Source of the DNA: Rhodocytophaga aerolata
GTDB taxonomy: Bacteria; Bacteroidota; Bacteroidia; Cytophagales; 172606-1
Length of the DNA: 64,000 nt
Assembly (NCBI RefSeq): GCF_030503435.1
Contig: NZ_JAUKPO010000002.1
Location: 539,833-603,832, forward strand
Reading direction: 5' to 3'
Shown: positions 10,474 to 18,962 of the stretch, in pieces
Layout of the letters: the number at the start of each line of letters is the position of its first letter
Position numbering within the stretch: the first letter of the stretch is position 1
Position numbers and translations under genes: made by a program
Notes under the pieces: generated by a model
What the model was told of the DNA's origin: nothing
Databases searched by the model: none
What the model saw: the letters and a program-made list of their open reading frames with translations, nothing else

Positions 10474-10517
10474 ATTTACTTTGGATTTCAAACAAAGCAC
10501 TCACCTAACAACTTGCC

Positions 10518-11003
10518 TTACAGTATACGGCTAGAAAGCACTTTCCAGGAGATGCTCCCAGTATCAGTAAATGTATACTCCAGCAGTAGTTCTCCCGCAC
10601 TATGGCCATCTTCGAAATATGCCATCACCCATTGTCGGTTCAGAATCTGAATCCGTTCTTTATAGAATTGCATCGTCCCTCCTAAATTGCCTTTTACAGG
10701 AATCAGCTGGTTATTTTTCAGAAGATCTGCTTTGATAGTTTCTGCCGGATTGGTCAACCCTCTTCTTTTGAAAAAATCTAGGTCACTTTGGCTTAATAAG
10801 TCTTTTCCACTCCTGGCATCCTGCGTGTAAACTTGTTTATCCATTAATGAATCTATCTGTAGACGCAAGCTATCCAGCTGTAGCTGAAGCCTGGTATTTG
10901 CCTCGGTAAGTGAGGTAGCAGTAGGCTCAGTACTGTTCGAGCAACTATATGAAACAAACATTAGTACTCCGGCTACTAAGAGGCATCGTATGTAAATATG
11001 CAT
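10518..11003 (-). CDS. Hypothetical lipoprotein with coiled coil
   Basis: A 161-residue protein of unknown function. The N-terminus is a lipoprotein signal peptide whose lipobox VSYSC gives a probable acylated Cys at about residue 21. A short leucine/aspartate heptad region follows (LQLQLDSLRLQIDSLMDK), likely a coiled coil. The C-terminal half is a mixed alpha/beta domain. The downstream end faces the YggS-type gene (45 bp between the two stops). Expected location is the periplasmic face of the inner or outer membrane. Confidence 0.65.
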   Translation of the reverse strand: MHIYIRCLLVAGVLMFVSYSCSNSTEPTATSLTEANTRLQLQLDSLRLQIDSLMDKQVYTQDARSGKDLLSQSDLDFFKRRGLTNPAETIKADLLKNNQLIPVKGNLGGTMQFYKERIQILNRQWVMAYFEDGHSAGELLLEYTFTDTGSISWKVLSSRIL

Positions 11004-11289
11004 GACGATTGATAAGTATTTCTCACAAGTATACTAATCAATGACTAATAACTACGGTTATTTTTTTTGCTATTTAAAGTCAGCAGCCGTCAGCAAATGT
11101 AGCCTGTGGTAAGGAGGCATGCTGTAGCGTTTATAATAGCTTTTTCAAAGGTAATGGACTGTATTACATTCCTTATCTAACAGACAGCAAAAGTTTTGTT
11201 TCTGAAAGGTTACCTCAACCAGACATACTCATTAACGTTTGTCTAAGGCTTTTTAAGCCGGATAAAGTAACAAACACTACCACCCAACC

Positions 11290-12114
11290 ATGAAAACAAT
11301 TATTGCCACTTTTGCATTTGCTTTAACTAGCCTAGTAGTAACTGCCCAGAAAAGACTGGTAGCAGAGGTGTATCCCAGCGCTGTAATGATGCATGAATCA
11401 GACGAAGTAGTATTGACCAGAAACTCGGGATATAGCACGGCCAATGCAGAAGTTTACCTAGTAAAAGATGACAAAGCCAAAGTGATGGCTTTTTATCATA
11501 AGAAGCACAAAAGATCAGAAAAGATACTTCCCTGCGAAAATGGTGATCAGTATCTGGAAGTACAAACCCAGCAAAACGATGACCATGGCTTATTATCAGC
11601 AGGAATAGTTATTAGTAGTAATCCTTATAAGAAAACAGATTACGAAGATATTGGCGGATTTGATGAATTAAGAGAGTTAGTGAAGTTGGGATATCATTCG
11701 CAAGAAGAATTTGATAAAGTATATGACCGGTACAAGTATTTGAACCATGCTTTTTTCAACTCTACATCTGAAGAAGATAAAACTGAGGGTGGTTTACTTA
11801 CCGTACAGGAACAGCTCTACAAAAAATACCTGGAAAAAGTGCTGCCTGTTGATATGGCTGCTCAATTAGAAGCAATGGTAGTTAGCATAGAAAAATTAAC
11901 GGAAGAACGCAAGTATGAAGAGGCTCATACCTTAACTGGTAAACTTCAGGCTGAAATGGATAAGGCTGCTACTGGTTTTCATCAAACCGATACCTGGGCT
12001 ACCTGGATGGAATATTTCGCTACATTAGAAAAAAATGCTTTCAAAACGATGGTTATTATTCATAAGCCGATAAGCCAGTGGCATATGGACGATGCTATAG
12101 TATTACAAAACTAA
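11290..12114 (+). CDS. Hypothetical secreted protein
   Basis: A 274-residue protein with a clean Sec signal peptide (MKTIIATFAFALTSLVVTAQ, cleavage expected after AQ). The first half is a beta-rich segment containing one Cys (LPCENGDQ). The second half is strongly charged and helical (KLTEERKYEEAHTLTGKLQ and similar). I do not recognise the family. The transcript appears to end in the hairpin at 12157-12195, which overlaps the next gene. The 286 bp upstream (11004-11289) hold no other gene I can support. Confidence 0.6.
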   Translation: MKTIIATFAFALTSLVVTAQKRLVAEVYPSAVMMHESDEVVLTRNSGYSTANAEVYLVKDDKAKVMAFYHKKHKRSEKILPCENGDQYLEVQTQQNDDHGLLSAGIVISSNPYKKTDYEDIGGFDELRELVKLGYHSQEEFDKVYDRYKYLNHAFFNSTSEEDKTEGGLLTVQEQLYKKYLEKVLPVDMAAQLEAMVVSIEKLTEERKYEEAHTLTGKLQAEMDKAATGFHQTDTWATWMEYFATLEKNAFKTMVIIHKPISQWHMDDAIVLQN

Positions 12115-12156
12115 CATATACATATAGTTTAATTAACTTGAATATAATAATCACGT

Positions 12157-12195
12157 AAAAAACCTCTATATTCTTGAATTATGGAGGTTTTTTTT
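12157..12195 (+). terminator. Intrinsic terminator whose 3' arm contains the next gene's start codon
   Basis: AAAAAACCTC (12157-12166) pairs with GAGGTTTTTT (12184-12193), and further pairs reach inward through 12170 and 12180. The loop is about 9 nt and a T-run continues to 12195. It lies 43 bases after the secreted hypothetical's stop. The ATG at 12181 and codons 2-5 of the glycosyltransferase form the right arm and T-tract. Confidence 0.7.
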
Positions 12196-13269
12196 ACAGT
12201 ATTAGTGTATACAGGGTTGCTTGTGGTTGTTACTCAAAGCTGGCCCTATTTTTCTCCCAAACCGCCTGCATCCAACATCTTTCCATTATCAGAGCCGCCT
12301 TTAGTATCTATTATTATTCCTGCCAGGAATGAAGCCAGAGCCTTGCCAAAACTTCTGGAGTCTCTTCTCAACTCAGCCTATACCAGCTATGAGATCCTGG
12401 TTATAGATGACCATTCAGAGGATCAGACCTACGAAGTAGCAAATAGGTATCCGGTTACAGTCATTAAAGCTCCACCGAAGCCCATTGGCTGGATAGGTAA
12501 AAGCTGGGCATGTTATATCGGGAGCTGCTTTGCTAAAGGCGACTTATTTTTATTTACTGATGCGGATACCATACATACAACCAATGGGTTACAAGATGCA
12601 GTAACAGCTCTTAAAAATACCCATGCTGTATTGCTATCTGCACCTTCTTTTCATCAGAATAAATTTTGGTGGGAAAAACTATTAGGGCCGTTTCATTTCC
12701 TGATCACCGTAGCCGCTACACCATTTAACAAACCTAATTTGAAAAATCCGTATGCAATAGGGCAATACTTACTCTTCGAAAAGGAGTTCTACCTGTCTAT
12801 AGGTGGGCATACAGCTATCTGCAGTAGTTTAGCCGAAGATGCAGATCTGGCACGCATGACCTTGGCTAATGGCGGACAATACCAGCTGTATACCGATACT
12901 AAATTATATGAAGTACAAATGTACAATAGCTTTGCTGAGTTTATATCCGGCTGGAGTCGTATCCTACGGGTAGGTATGCAGCACATGGAAATCTCCTCTA
13001 TGATTATTTCTATGCTAGCAGTTTTTGCTTTGCTTTCTATATTTCATGAAAGTGGCAGTATCATCTATTGGGTGCCTACTCTACTTACGCTTATTTGTAT
13101 AGGGCAGGTACAGCAAACTACTGGTAACTATAGCTTATGGGGGATAGTATTTTTTCCAGTTGGGCTAGGGCTATTCATTTTACTAGGGGTGTGGGCTACT
13201 ATTTCTCAACTTTTGCGTTTGCCATTGCAGTGGCGTGGGCGGATGTATCCACAGCCAAGTAATATTTAA
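12181..13269 (+). CDS. Family 2 glycosyltransferase, membrane-anchored (CrtQ/HpnB-like)
   Basis: A 362-residue GT2 enzyme. An N-terminal membrane helix (residues ~1-20) leads into a GT-A fold with SIIIPARNEA at ~43-52, the DxD metal site Asp127-Ala-Asp129 in FLFTDAD, an acidic EDADLA motif near residue 220, and a GWSRILR segment resembling the (Q/R)xxRW box. Three hydrophobic segments follow at the C-terminus. This layout resembles carotenoid and hopanoid-associated glycosyltransferases, so a lipid-linked acceptor is likely but unproven. The start codon lies within the 3' arm of a terminator-like hairpin. No other Met is available near the N-terminus, although a GTG at codon 9 is an alternative. 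Confidence 0.85.
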   Translation: MEVFFTVLVYTGLLVVVTQSWPYFSPKPPASNIFPLSEPPLVSIIIPARNEARALPKLLESLLNSAYTSYEILVIDDHSEDQTYEVANRYPVTVIKAPPKPIGWIGKSWACYIGSCFAKGDLFLFTDADTIHTTNGLQDAVTALKNTHAVLLSAPSFHQNKFWWEKLLGPFHFLITVAATPFNKPNLKNPYAIGQYLLFEKEFYLSIGGHTAICSSLAEDADLARMTLANGGQYQLYTDTKLYEVQMYNSFAEFISGWSRILRVGMQHMEISSMIISMLAVFALLSIFHESGSIIYWVPTLLTLICIGQVQQTTGNYSLWGIVFFPVGLGLFILLGVWATISQLLRLPLQWRGRMYPQPSNI

Positions 13270-13303
13270 TGAAAAAACACTGCCAACGGGAATTTTGATA
13301 GAC

Positions 13304-13334
13304 TTGCATGGTGTTAAATGATTGTGTAAATTTG
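13304..13334 (+). promoter_or_regulatory. Promoter of the metal-uptake locus
   Basis: TTG at 13304-13306 and TAAATTTG at 13327-13334 form an exact TTG-N20-TAnnTTTG match to the Bacteroidota sigma-factor consensus. The -7 box ends only 6 bases before the ATG at 13341, so the predicted transcript is almost leaderless. Confidence 0.65.
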
Positions 13335-13340
13335 CAGTAT

Positions 13341-13763
13341 ATGAAAGCAAGATTCAGGCAATTTTTGGCTATATTCCTTATGGGAGTGATATTTATCACA
13401 ACCACAGGATTTGGCTTGCTTGAACATTCCTGCTTGATGAACAGCAAAAAATCTGCTTCTGTCTTTGAGAAACAGGCTTGCTGCCCGAAAAAGAAAAACA
13501 CCGCTACTGATACAGCAGGTACAATTATTAAACCAGCCGTATGCTGTGAATCTCAGGCCCATGTAGCCAATATAGATTTAGCACCAGCAGTAGAAAAAGT
13601 AGCTACTTTCCTTGAAAAAGCTTTTTTTACTATAGTAGAAACAACTATCCGGATGTTTGTATCGGTTATGCAAACTGCGGAAGCTGTACTTAATTCTTCT
13701 GACTCATCTCCCCCGCTGGCCGGAAAAGATATTTCTATCCGCCACCGTTCCCTATTGATATAA
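13341..13763 (+). CDS. Cys/His-containing small exported protein (HYC_CC_PP-like)
   Basis: A 140-residue protein starting at ATG 13341. The frame extends 33 bases further upstream, but the promoter lies there. An N-terminal hydrophobic segment (FLAIFLMGVIFITTTGFGLL) is followed by the spaced motifs HSC, CCPKKK, CC and finally SSPPLAGKD. This order (His-x-Cys, Cys-Cys, Pro-Pro) matches what I know as the HYC_CC_PP family of Bacteroidota, whose members commonly precede TonB-dependent receptor genes. The paired cysteines suggest metal binding; this is inferred. Here it also precedes a TonB receptor and an HMA-domain gene, which supports a role in metal acquisition. A strong hairpin (13779-13817) separates it from the receptor gene. 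Confidence 0.7.
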   Translation: MKARFRQFLAIFLMGVIFITTTGFGLLEHSCLMNSKKSASVFEKQACCPKKKNTATDTAGTIIKPAVCCESQAHVANIDLAPAVEKVATFLEKAFFTIVETTIRMFVSVMQTAEAVLNSSDSSPPLAGKDISIRHRSLLI

Positions 13764-13778
13764 AATTGAATAGACCTG

Positions 13779-13817
13779 AGAGGTATAGCTATACACAACC
13801 TGTGTAGCTATACCTCT
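13779..13817 (+). terminator. Strong hairpin between small Cys protein and TonB receptor
   Basis: A perfect 13-bp stem, AGAGGTATAGCTA / TAGCTATACCTCT, with additional pairing (ACA/TGT) inside the loop, followed by TTTGTTTTCC. It may be a terminator or a read-through attenuator limiting receptor expression, because the downstream ATG (13863) is only 46 bases away and I see no clear promoter between. Confidence 0.7.
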
Positions 13818-13862
13818 TTGTTTTCCTTTCCAACTTCAAAAAGGTTACTATTCAATTTTACT

Positions 13863-16169
13863 ATGAATTCTATTTATAAAAGCTATACTAAACTTATTCG
13901 CATTGCCGCTATATTTTTATTACTGCCCCAGCTTATTAATGCACAAACCATTAAAGGAACTGTACTGGATGGTTCTGAACCAAATACGCAAATTCCACTG
14001 CCAGGCGCAAATGTTTATTGGCTGGGCACCACACAAGGCACCATTACCGATTCTCTAGGCAACTTTTCCCTAGAACAACGTGATGCCGCTTCCAACCTGG
14101 TAATCAGTTATGTAGGATTTACAGGCGATACCATTCAGGTGAATAACACCACACAATTTTACCGCATCAGTTTAGCCCCACAAGGCTCGCTAAATGAAGT
14201 AGTAGTAAAATCTTCGCCAACCTATATTTCCCGAACCGAAACAGCCAAGATAGAAACAATTACTACTAAAGAATTGCAAAAAGCTGCTTGTTGTAACCTA
14301 TCCGAAAGTTTTGAAACCAATGCTTCCGTAGATGTATCGTATAGCGATGCAGTTACAGGTGCCAAACAGGTACAAATGCTTGGTCTGGATGGAACGTATG
14401 TGCAAATAAATTCTGAGAATATTCCCTCTATCCGGGGTTTGTCTACTACCTATGGGCTCAGCTTTGTTCCAGGCACCTGGATCTCAGCTATTGATGTAGG
14501 CAAAGGAGCTGGCTCTGTGGTGAATGGCTACGAATCCATTGCCGGACAAATCAATGTAGAATTGCAAAAACCTGAAACAAGTGACAGGCTATTGCTGAAT
14601 ACCTATATTAATGATATGGGCCGGACAGAATTGAATCTCACTTTAGCTCATCCATTCAATAAAAAATGGAGTACCGGTTTACTGTTACATGGCAGCCGCA
14701 TGGGCGACGAACTAGAGAGCAAAATGGACAGAAACAAAGATGGTTTTCTGGATCTGCCTATGTCGAAACAATATAATGTGGTGAACCGCTGGAAATATAA
14801 CGGAGAACGGGTCCAGAGTCAGTTTGGCATAAAAGCCTTGTATGACAGCCGTAAAGGTGGGCAAATGAACTATTACCAGCCAGAACATCAGGAAATGGAT
14901 ACTATTCCGGTAGATATGGATCATGGACCTGGACACGAAGATATGCCCAATTATTATCTGCAGAAAAAACCTTACTATGGCACCAGTACCGAAACACGCA
15001 GAATAGAGGGATTTGCTAAAACAGCTTTGTTGTTTCCCGAAACACCTTATAAAGGCTTAGGCTTAATTTTATCTGGTATCAATCATGAACAAAACTCATT
15101 TTTCGGGTATAATACCTATAATGGAAAGCAGCAAACGGTATATGCTAACCTGATTTACCAGACGATTATCAATAATACCAACCACGGATTAAAATTCGGG
15201 GCCAGCTATCTGCTGGATTCCTACAATGAACAGTACAGGGATTCTACCTTTGCCCGTACCGAATCAGTACCTGGCGTATTTGGGGAATATACCTACACTA
15301 TTCCAGAAAAATTTACGGCTGTAGTGGGTTTGCGTACGGATTTTCATAATATGTATGGCCCCATTGTTACACCTCGGGTACATCTAAAATATAACTTAAC
15401 ACCACAAACCACGTTGCGGGCCTCTGCCGGCAGTGGATTCCGGGTAGCCAATCCTATTGCAGAAAATACATCTGTCTTAATCAGTTCCAGGCAGTTGCTG
15501 GTAAAAGGCCAGTTAGAACCTGAAAAAGCCTGGAACTATGGAGTAAACCTAACGCATGAGTTTACCATACTCGGCAAAAATGGATTGCTGGGTGTAGATC
15601 TTTACCGGACAGATTTTATTAACCAGATTATTACCGATATGGATACCGACCCCAGGCAGATTGCTTTTTATAACCTGGACGGAAAGTCTTATGCCAATAG
15701 TGCACAGGTAGAATTGCAGTACGAGCCGCTAAAATCATTGGATGTGAAGATGGCCTACAAATATTATGATGTAAAAAACACTATCAATGGAGAGTTGCTT
15801 GCGAGGCAGTTTGTTAGCCGCAACCGGTTTTTCCTGAACCTGGGCTATGCTACCAAATTTGATAAATGGAAGCTTGATTTCACTACCCAATGGCATGGAG
15901 CTAAACGGATTCCAAGTACTTCTGCTAACGAGGAAGTCTACAGAAGAGATAGTTATTCGCCGGCGTACCTCTTATTTAATGCCCAGGTAACAAGGGCTTT
16001 CAAAAAGTGGGATATATACCTAGGAGGAGAGAATCTGGGTAATTTTAGACAATCAAATCCTATTATAGCTGCTGATCAGCCTTTTGGCCCGAATTTCGAT
16101 GCTTCCCTAATTTGGGGACCCGTATATGGCCGGATGATTTACGCAGGTATGCGTTTTAAAATTAAGTAA
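13863..16169 (+). CDS. TonB-dependent receptor, probable metal (copper?) uptake
   Basis: A 768-residue outer-membrane receptor. I chose ATG 13863 because it gives a proper signal peptide (IRIAAIFLLLPQLINAQ); the frame also extends to a TTG at 13818. Domains in order are a carboxypeptidase-regulatory-like domain (~30-115), the plug (~125-245) and the beta-barrel to the C-terminus. Two features point to a metal ligand. One is a Cys143-Cys144 pair in the plug (KAACCNLSESFE). The other is an extracellular-type loop at ~337-365 with three His, three Met and many acidic residues (PEHQEMD...DMDHGPGHEDM). Neighbours are a Cys-rich exported protein upstream and a secreted HMA-domain protein 31 bp downstream. 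The family uses TonB energy to import ligands. Copper is my best guess; zinc or another metal is possible. Confidence 0.9.
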   Translation: MNSIYKSYTKLIRIAAIFLLLPQLINAQTIKGTVLDGSEPNTQIPLPGANVYWLGTTQGTITDSLGNFSLEQRDAASNLVISYVGFTGDTIQVNNTTQFYRISLAPQGSLNEVVVKSSPTYISRTETAKIETITTKELQKAACCNLSESFETNASVDVSYSDAVTGAKQVQMLGLDGTYVQINSENIPSIRGLSTTYGLSFVPGTWISAIDVGKGAGSVVNGYESIAGQINVELQKPETSDRLLLNTYINDMGRTELNLTLAHPFNKKWSTGLLLHGSRMGDELESKMDRNKDGFLDLPMSKQYNVVNRWKYNGERVQSQFGIKALYDSRKGGQMNYYQPEHQEMDTIPVDMDHGPGHEDMPNYYLQKKPYYGTSTETRRIEGFAKTALLFPETPYKGLGLILSGINHEQNSFFGYNTYNGKQQTVYANLIYQTIINNTNHGLKFGASYLLDSYNEQYRDSTFARTESVPGVFGEYTYTIPEKFTAVVGLRTDFHNMYGPIVTPRVHLKYNLTPQTTLRASAGSGFRVANPIAENTSVLISSRQLLVKGQLEPEKAWNYGVNLTHEFTILGKNGLLGVDLYRTDFINQIITDMDTDPRQIAFYNLDGKSYANSAQVELQYEPLKSLDVKMAYKYYDVKNTINGELLARQFVSRNRFFLNLGYATKFDKWKLDFTTQWHGAKRIPSTSANEEVYRRDSYSPAYLLFNAQVTRAFKKWDIYLGGENLGNFRQSNPIIAADQPFGPNFDASLIWGPVYGRMIYAGMRFKIK

Positions 16170-16200
16170 CTAAAAACTAATAATTAATACTATGATTGCC

Positions 16201-16557
16201 ATGAAAAAGAGAAAAAATGTATTAATGGCTTTTGCGCTGATGCTATTTGCTACCCTAAGTGCAGCTGCTCAAACCAAACAGGAGGAAGTAAAGATCAAGA
16301 CATCGGCTGTATGTAAAATGTGTAAAGCCACCATAGAAAAAAGTTTGGCTTATGAAAAAGGAATAAAAGAGGCTACGTTGGATGTACCTTCTCAGATTGT
16401 AACAGTAACGTTTAATCCAACAAAGACAAATGCCGCCCGTATTAAGAAAGCTATTAACGAAACTGGATACGATGCCGACCAGTTACCTGCCGATGCCCGG
16501 GCCTATGACCGTCTGGATGATTGCTGCAAAAAAGATAAAGGTATACATGAGAATTAA
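16201..16557 (+). CDS. Secreted heavy-metal-associated (HMA) domain protein
   Basis: A 118-residue protein. ATG 16201 gives a standard signal peptide (MKKRKNVLMAFALMLFATLS, then AAAQ); another ATG 9 bases upstream is possible. The mature part is a single HMA fold with the metal-binding CxxC at Cys38-Lys-Met-Cys41 and the usual VTVTFNP and AINETGYDAD segments. A second potential site, Cys108-Cys109, lies in the tail (DDCCKKDK). HMA domains bind Cu(I) and similar soft metals. A periplasmic chaperone receiving metal from the adjacent TonB receptor is inferred. It is the last gene of the cluster and ends at a bidirectional terminator. Confidence 0.9.
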   Translation: MKKRKNVLMAFALMLFATLSAAAQTKQEEVKIKTSAVCKMCKATIEKSLAYEKGIKEATLDVPSQIVTVTFNPTKTNAARIKKAINETGYDADQLPADARAYDRLDDCCKKDKGIHEN

Positions 16558-16570
16558 TGTAATCGTGCAT

Positions 16571-16607
16571 ATAACAAAAGAGCTGTCACTGACGGCTCTT
16601 TTGTTAT
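16571..16607. terminator. Bidirectional intrinsic terminator
   Basis: A 17-bp stem (ATAACAAAAGAGCTGTC with its complement, one G-T wobble position) surrounds a 3-nt loop. It sits between the convergent HMA gene and the HisA-like gene. Confidence 0.85.
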
Positions 16608-16635
16608 ATATGGTAGCAACTTTTTGACTAGGGTT

Positions 16636-17361
16636 TTAAGCCACCATCATTTTTTCTAACTCTTCTATTTTAATTTTGCCATCGTAGTACGCAGTACTGA
16701 ACATTACTGCATGTACACCCATCTCTTCCAGCTTCATAATATCTTCAATAGAACTCACCCCCCCGCTGGCAATCAAATAAATATCCGGAAAGCGTTGCAA
16801 TATTTCTTTATACAGATCAAAGGAAGGCCCTTGTAACCTGCCATGACGGCTAACATCTGTGCATTTTACATATTTAATTCCGCGGTTAGCATAAAACTCT
16901 ATATGCTCCATTACATCAATTTGAGTATTTTTTTGCCACCCTCTGGTCATAATTTTACCGTCCTGTGTATCGGCAGCTAAAGCTATTTTTTCGCGGCCAT
17001 AGCTTACAATCCAGGAGGAGAAAAAGTTTCTTTCTTTAGCTGCTACACTGGCCGCAGTAATATACCTAGCACCATTTTCAAACACAATCCGCACATCAGA
17101 GTCAGTATAGATGCCACCACTGAAGTCAATAGCTAAGCTGGTATAATTGGCAATCATGCGGAGTATATTATAGTTTACTACTCTTCCCCGTTGGGCTCCA
17201 TCCAGATCTATCAATTGTACCCGTTTAATTCCATGTCCTTCAAACGTTTGTGCAAGCTCTATGGGGTCCACAGAATATACCACTGGATGCTCAAAGTCAC
17301 CGGGCGCCATTTTTACACATTTTCCATTATAAATGGTTATTGAAGGAATAATTTCTATCAT
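16636..17361 (-). CDS. HisA-like TIM-barrel protein with altered catalytic residues
   Basis: A 241-residue protein clearly homologous to HisA (phosphoribosyl-formimino-AICAR-phosphate isomerase of histidine synthesis) along its full length. Conserved parts include NGKCVKMAPGDFE, LIDLDGA, DTQDGK with Asp131, CTDVSRHG, IASGGVSS and AYYDGK. Several key positions differ. The catalytic Asp of the first strand (PAxDL in HisA) is Thr9 (IPSIT). The GGGxR loop is SGGIY (81-85), so its Arg is Tyr85. The RDG motif is Arg172-His173-Gly174. It stands alone, with no his genes nearby. This looks like a paralogue with a different reaction or none; I would not call it hisA. Similar HisA/HisF-related proteins in Cytophagales are known to me only by annotation. 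Confidence 0.8.
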   Translation of the reverse strand: MIEIIPSITIYNGKCVKMAPGDFEHPVVYSVDPIELAQTFEGHGIKRVQLIDLDGAQRGRVVNYNILRMIANYTSLAIDFSGGIYTDSDVRIVFENGARYITAASVAAKERNFFSSWIVSYGREKIALAADTQDGKIMTRGWQKNTQIDVMEHIEFYANRGIKYVKCTDVSRHGRLQGPSFDLYKEILQRFPDIYLIASGGVSSIEDIMKLEEMGVHAVMFSTAYYDGKIKIEELEKMMVA

Positions 17362-17670
17362 AGAACAAATAGGTTAAGGCTGAGTGTATATTATATATTA
17401 TAAAATTTACTGGAATAATACCAAAATATAGGCATTTTAGTATTATCTCCTTGCCATATAAATTGTATGCTGAACGGGCAAAGAGTGCTCAAAGAAATTT
17501 AAAAGGTTCAATGTAATAAATTTTTCTTATAAAATATAGCCATTTGCAAAATTTCATTTGCCCTAGACAAAGCAGAAATAATACAGTTTATTGGATAAAT
17601 ACTTTTTTGAAGTCTATTCGCCCTATATAACTATACATTCCTGTATATTTGCAGGCTCAAATCTACCCCT
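17362..17670. other. Intergenic region between HisA-like gene and lysA
   Basis: 309 bp, AT-rich, between divergent genes. The only signal I see is the -7 element for lysA at 17644-17651. No small gene or RNA was recognised. Confidence 0.5.
17644..17651 (+). promoter_or_regulatory. Candidate -7 promoter element for lysA
   Basis: TATATTTG is an exact TAnnTTTG match 19 bases before the lysA ATG, giving a leader of about 15 nt. No good TTG -33 box lies at the normal spacing. Confidence 0.5.
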
Positions 17671-18903
17671 ATGCAGTTAAAAGAAAATCAGTATTATATT
17701 GGGAATGTACCTGTGCTGGATATTTGCCGGGAGTTTGGAACACCGGTATATGTATACGACGGAAATACCATTGTTGAAAAACTACATATACTTCAGGAAG
17801 CTTTCTCCGGAGTTCCGGTAAAAATAAAGTACGCTGCTAAAGCACTTACCAATATCTCTGTGTTGAAACTGTTAAAAAAAGAGGGTGCCGGACTAGATAC
17901 CGTTTCTATACAGGAATCCCGTATCGGGTTAATGGCGGGTTTTGCTCCGGAAGATATTATGTATACGCCTAACTGTGTTTCTTTTGACGAAATAGAAGAA
18001 GCAGTTGAACTGGGATTAGGGATAAATCTGGATAATATTCCGATGCTGGAACATCTGGGCAAAAAATATGGAAGCACAGTACCTTGTGCTATCCGCCTGA
18101 ATCCACATATTGTTGCTGGGGGCAACACCAAAATTCAGGTAGGGCATAAATATTCTAAATTTGGTATTTCTGTGGAACAGATGCCGCAAGTGATGGAGGT
18201 GGTACATAAATATAAGCTTACCATTAATGGCCTGCATATTCACACAGGTTCAGATATTAAAGAGGCCGATGTATTCCTGCAAACAGCCAGTATTTTATTC
18301 GATCTGGCCATGCAGTTTCCACACCTGAAATTTATCAATTTTGGTGGAGGCTTTAAAGTACCCTACAAACCCGGCGACCACACCACAAATATGAAAGAGC
18401 TGGGCCGCAAACTGAGTGATGCTTTTCTGGGATTCTGCAAACGATATGGCAAAACGCTGGAAATGTGGTTTGAACCGGGCAAGTTTCTGGTAAGTGAGGC
18501 TGGCTATCTGCTGGTACAGACGAATGTAGTAAAGCAAACGCCTACTACCGTATTTGTTGGCGTAAACTCTGGCATGAATCACCTGATACGCCCTATGATG
18601 TACGATGCCTACCATGATATAGTAAATGTATCTAACCCGGACGGAGCGCCTAAAGAATATAATGTAGTGGGATATATCTGCGAAACGGATACCATAGGAG
18701 CCAACCGTACGCTGGATGAAGTGCGGGAAGGCGATATTCTGGCTATAAAAAATGCCGGTGCTTACGGGTTTAGTATGAGTTCTAACTATAATTCGCGTCT
18801 GCGTCCGGCGGAAGTGCTGGTGTACCAGGGACAGGCAAAACTTATCCGCCGCAGAGAAGTGCTCGACGATTTGCTGAAAAATCAGGTAGAAGCCAATTTT
18901 TAA
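17671..18903 (+). CDS. lysA: Diaminopimelate decarboxylase
   Basis: A 410-residue fold-III PLP enzyme that makes L-lysine from meso-diaminopimelate, cytosolic. The PLP lysine is Lys57 in KYAAKALTN. Other family motifs seen are HIHTGSDI near residue 190, the NFGGGF glycine loop near 225, EPGKFLV near 270, and the active-site Cys in YICETDTIG near 330. Length fits bacterial LysA (about 400-420). In Bacteroidota lysine and peptidoglycan both draw on this pathway. The next gene, an EamA transporter, follows after 59 bp on the same strand and may be co-transcribed. Confidence 0.95.
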   Translation: MQLKENQYYIGNVPVLDICREFGTPVYVYDGNTIVEKLHILQEAFSGVPVKIKYAAKALTNISVLKLLKKEGAGLDTVSIQESRIGLMAGFAPEDIMYTPNCVSFDEIEEAVELGLGINLDNIPMLEHLGKKYGSTVPCAIRLNPHIVAGGNTKIQVGHKYSKFGISVEQMPQVMEVVHKYKLTINGLHIHTGSDIKEADVFLQTASILFDLAMQFPHLKFINFGGGFKVPYKPGDHTTNMKELGRKLSDAFLGFCKRYGKTLEMWFEPGKFLVSEAGYLLVQTNVVKQTPTTVFVGVNSGMNHLIRPMMYDAYHDIVNVSNPDGAPKEYNVVGYICETDTIGANRTLDEVREGDILAIKNAGAYGFSMSSNYNSRLRPAEVLVYQGQAKLIRRREVLDDLLKNQVEANF

Positions 18904-18962
18904 TCTGATAGCAAAATAATTTTGTCTTCAGCTGGCAAAGGCTACCTAGCTACTTTTTTTCT

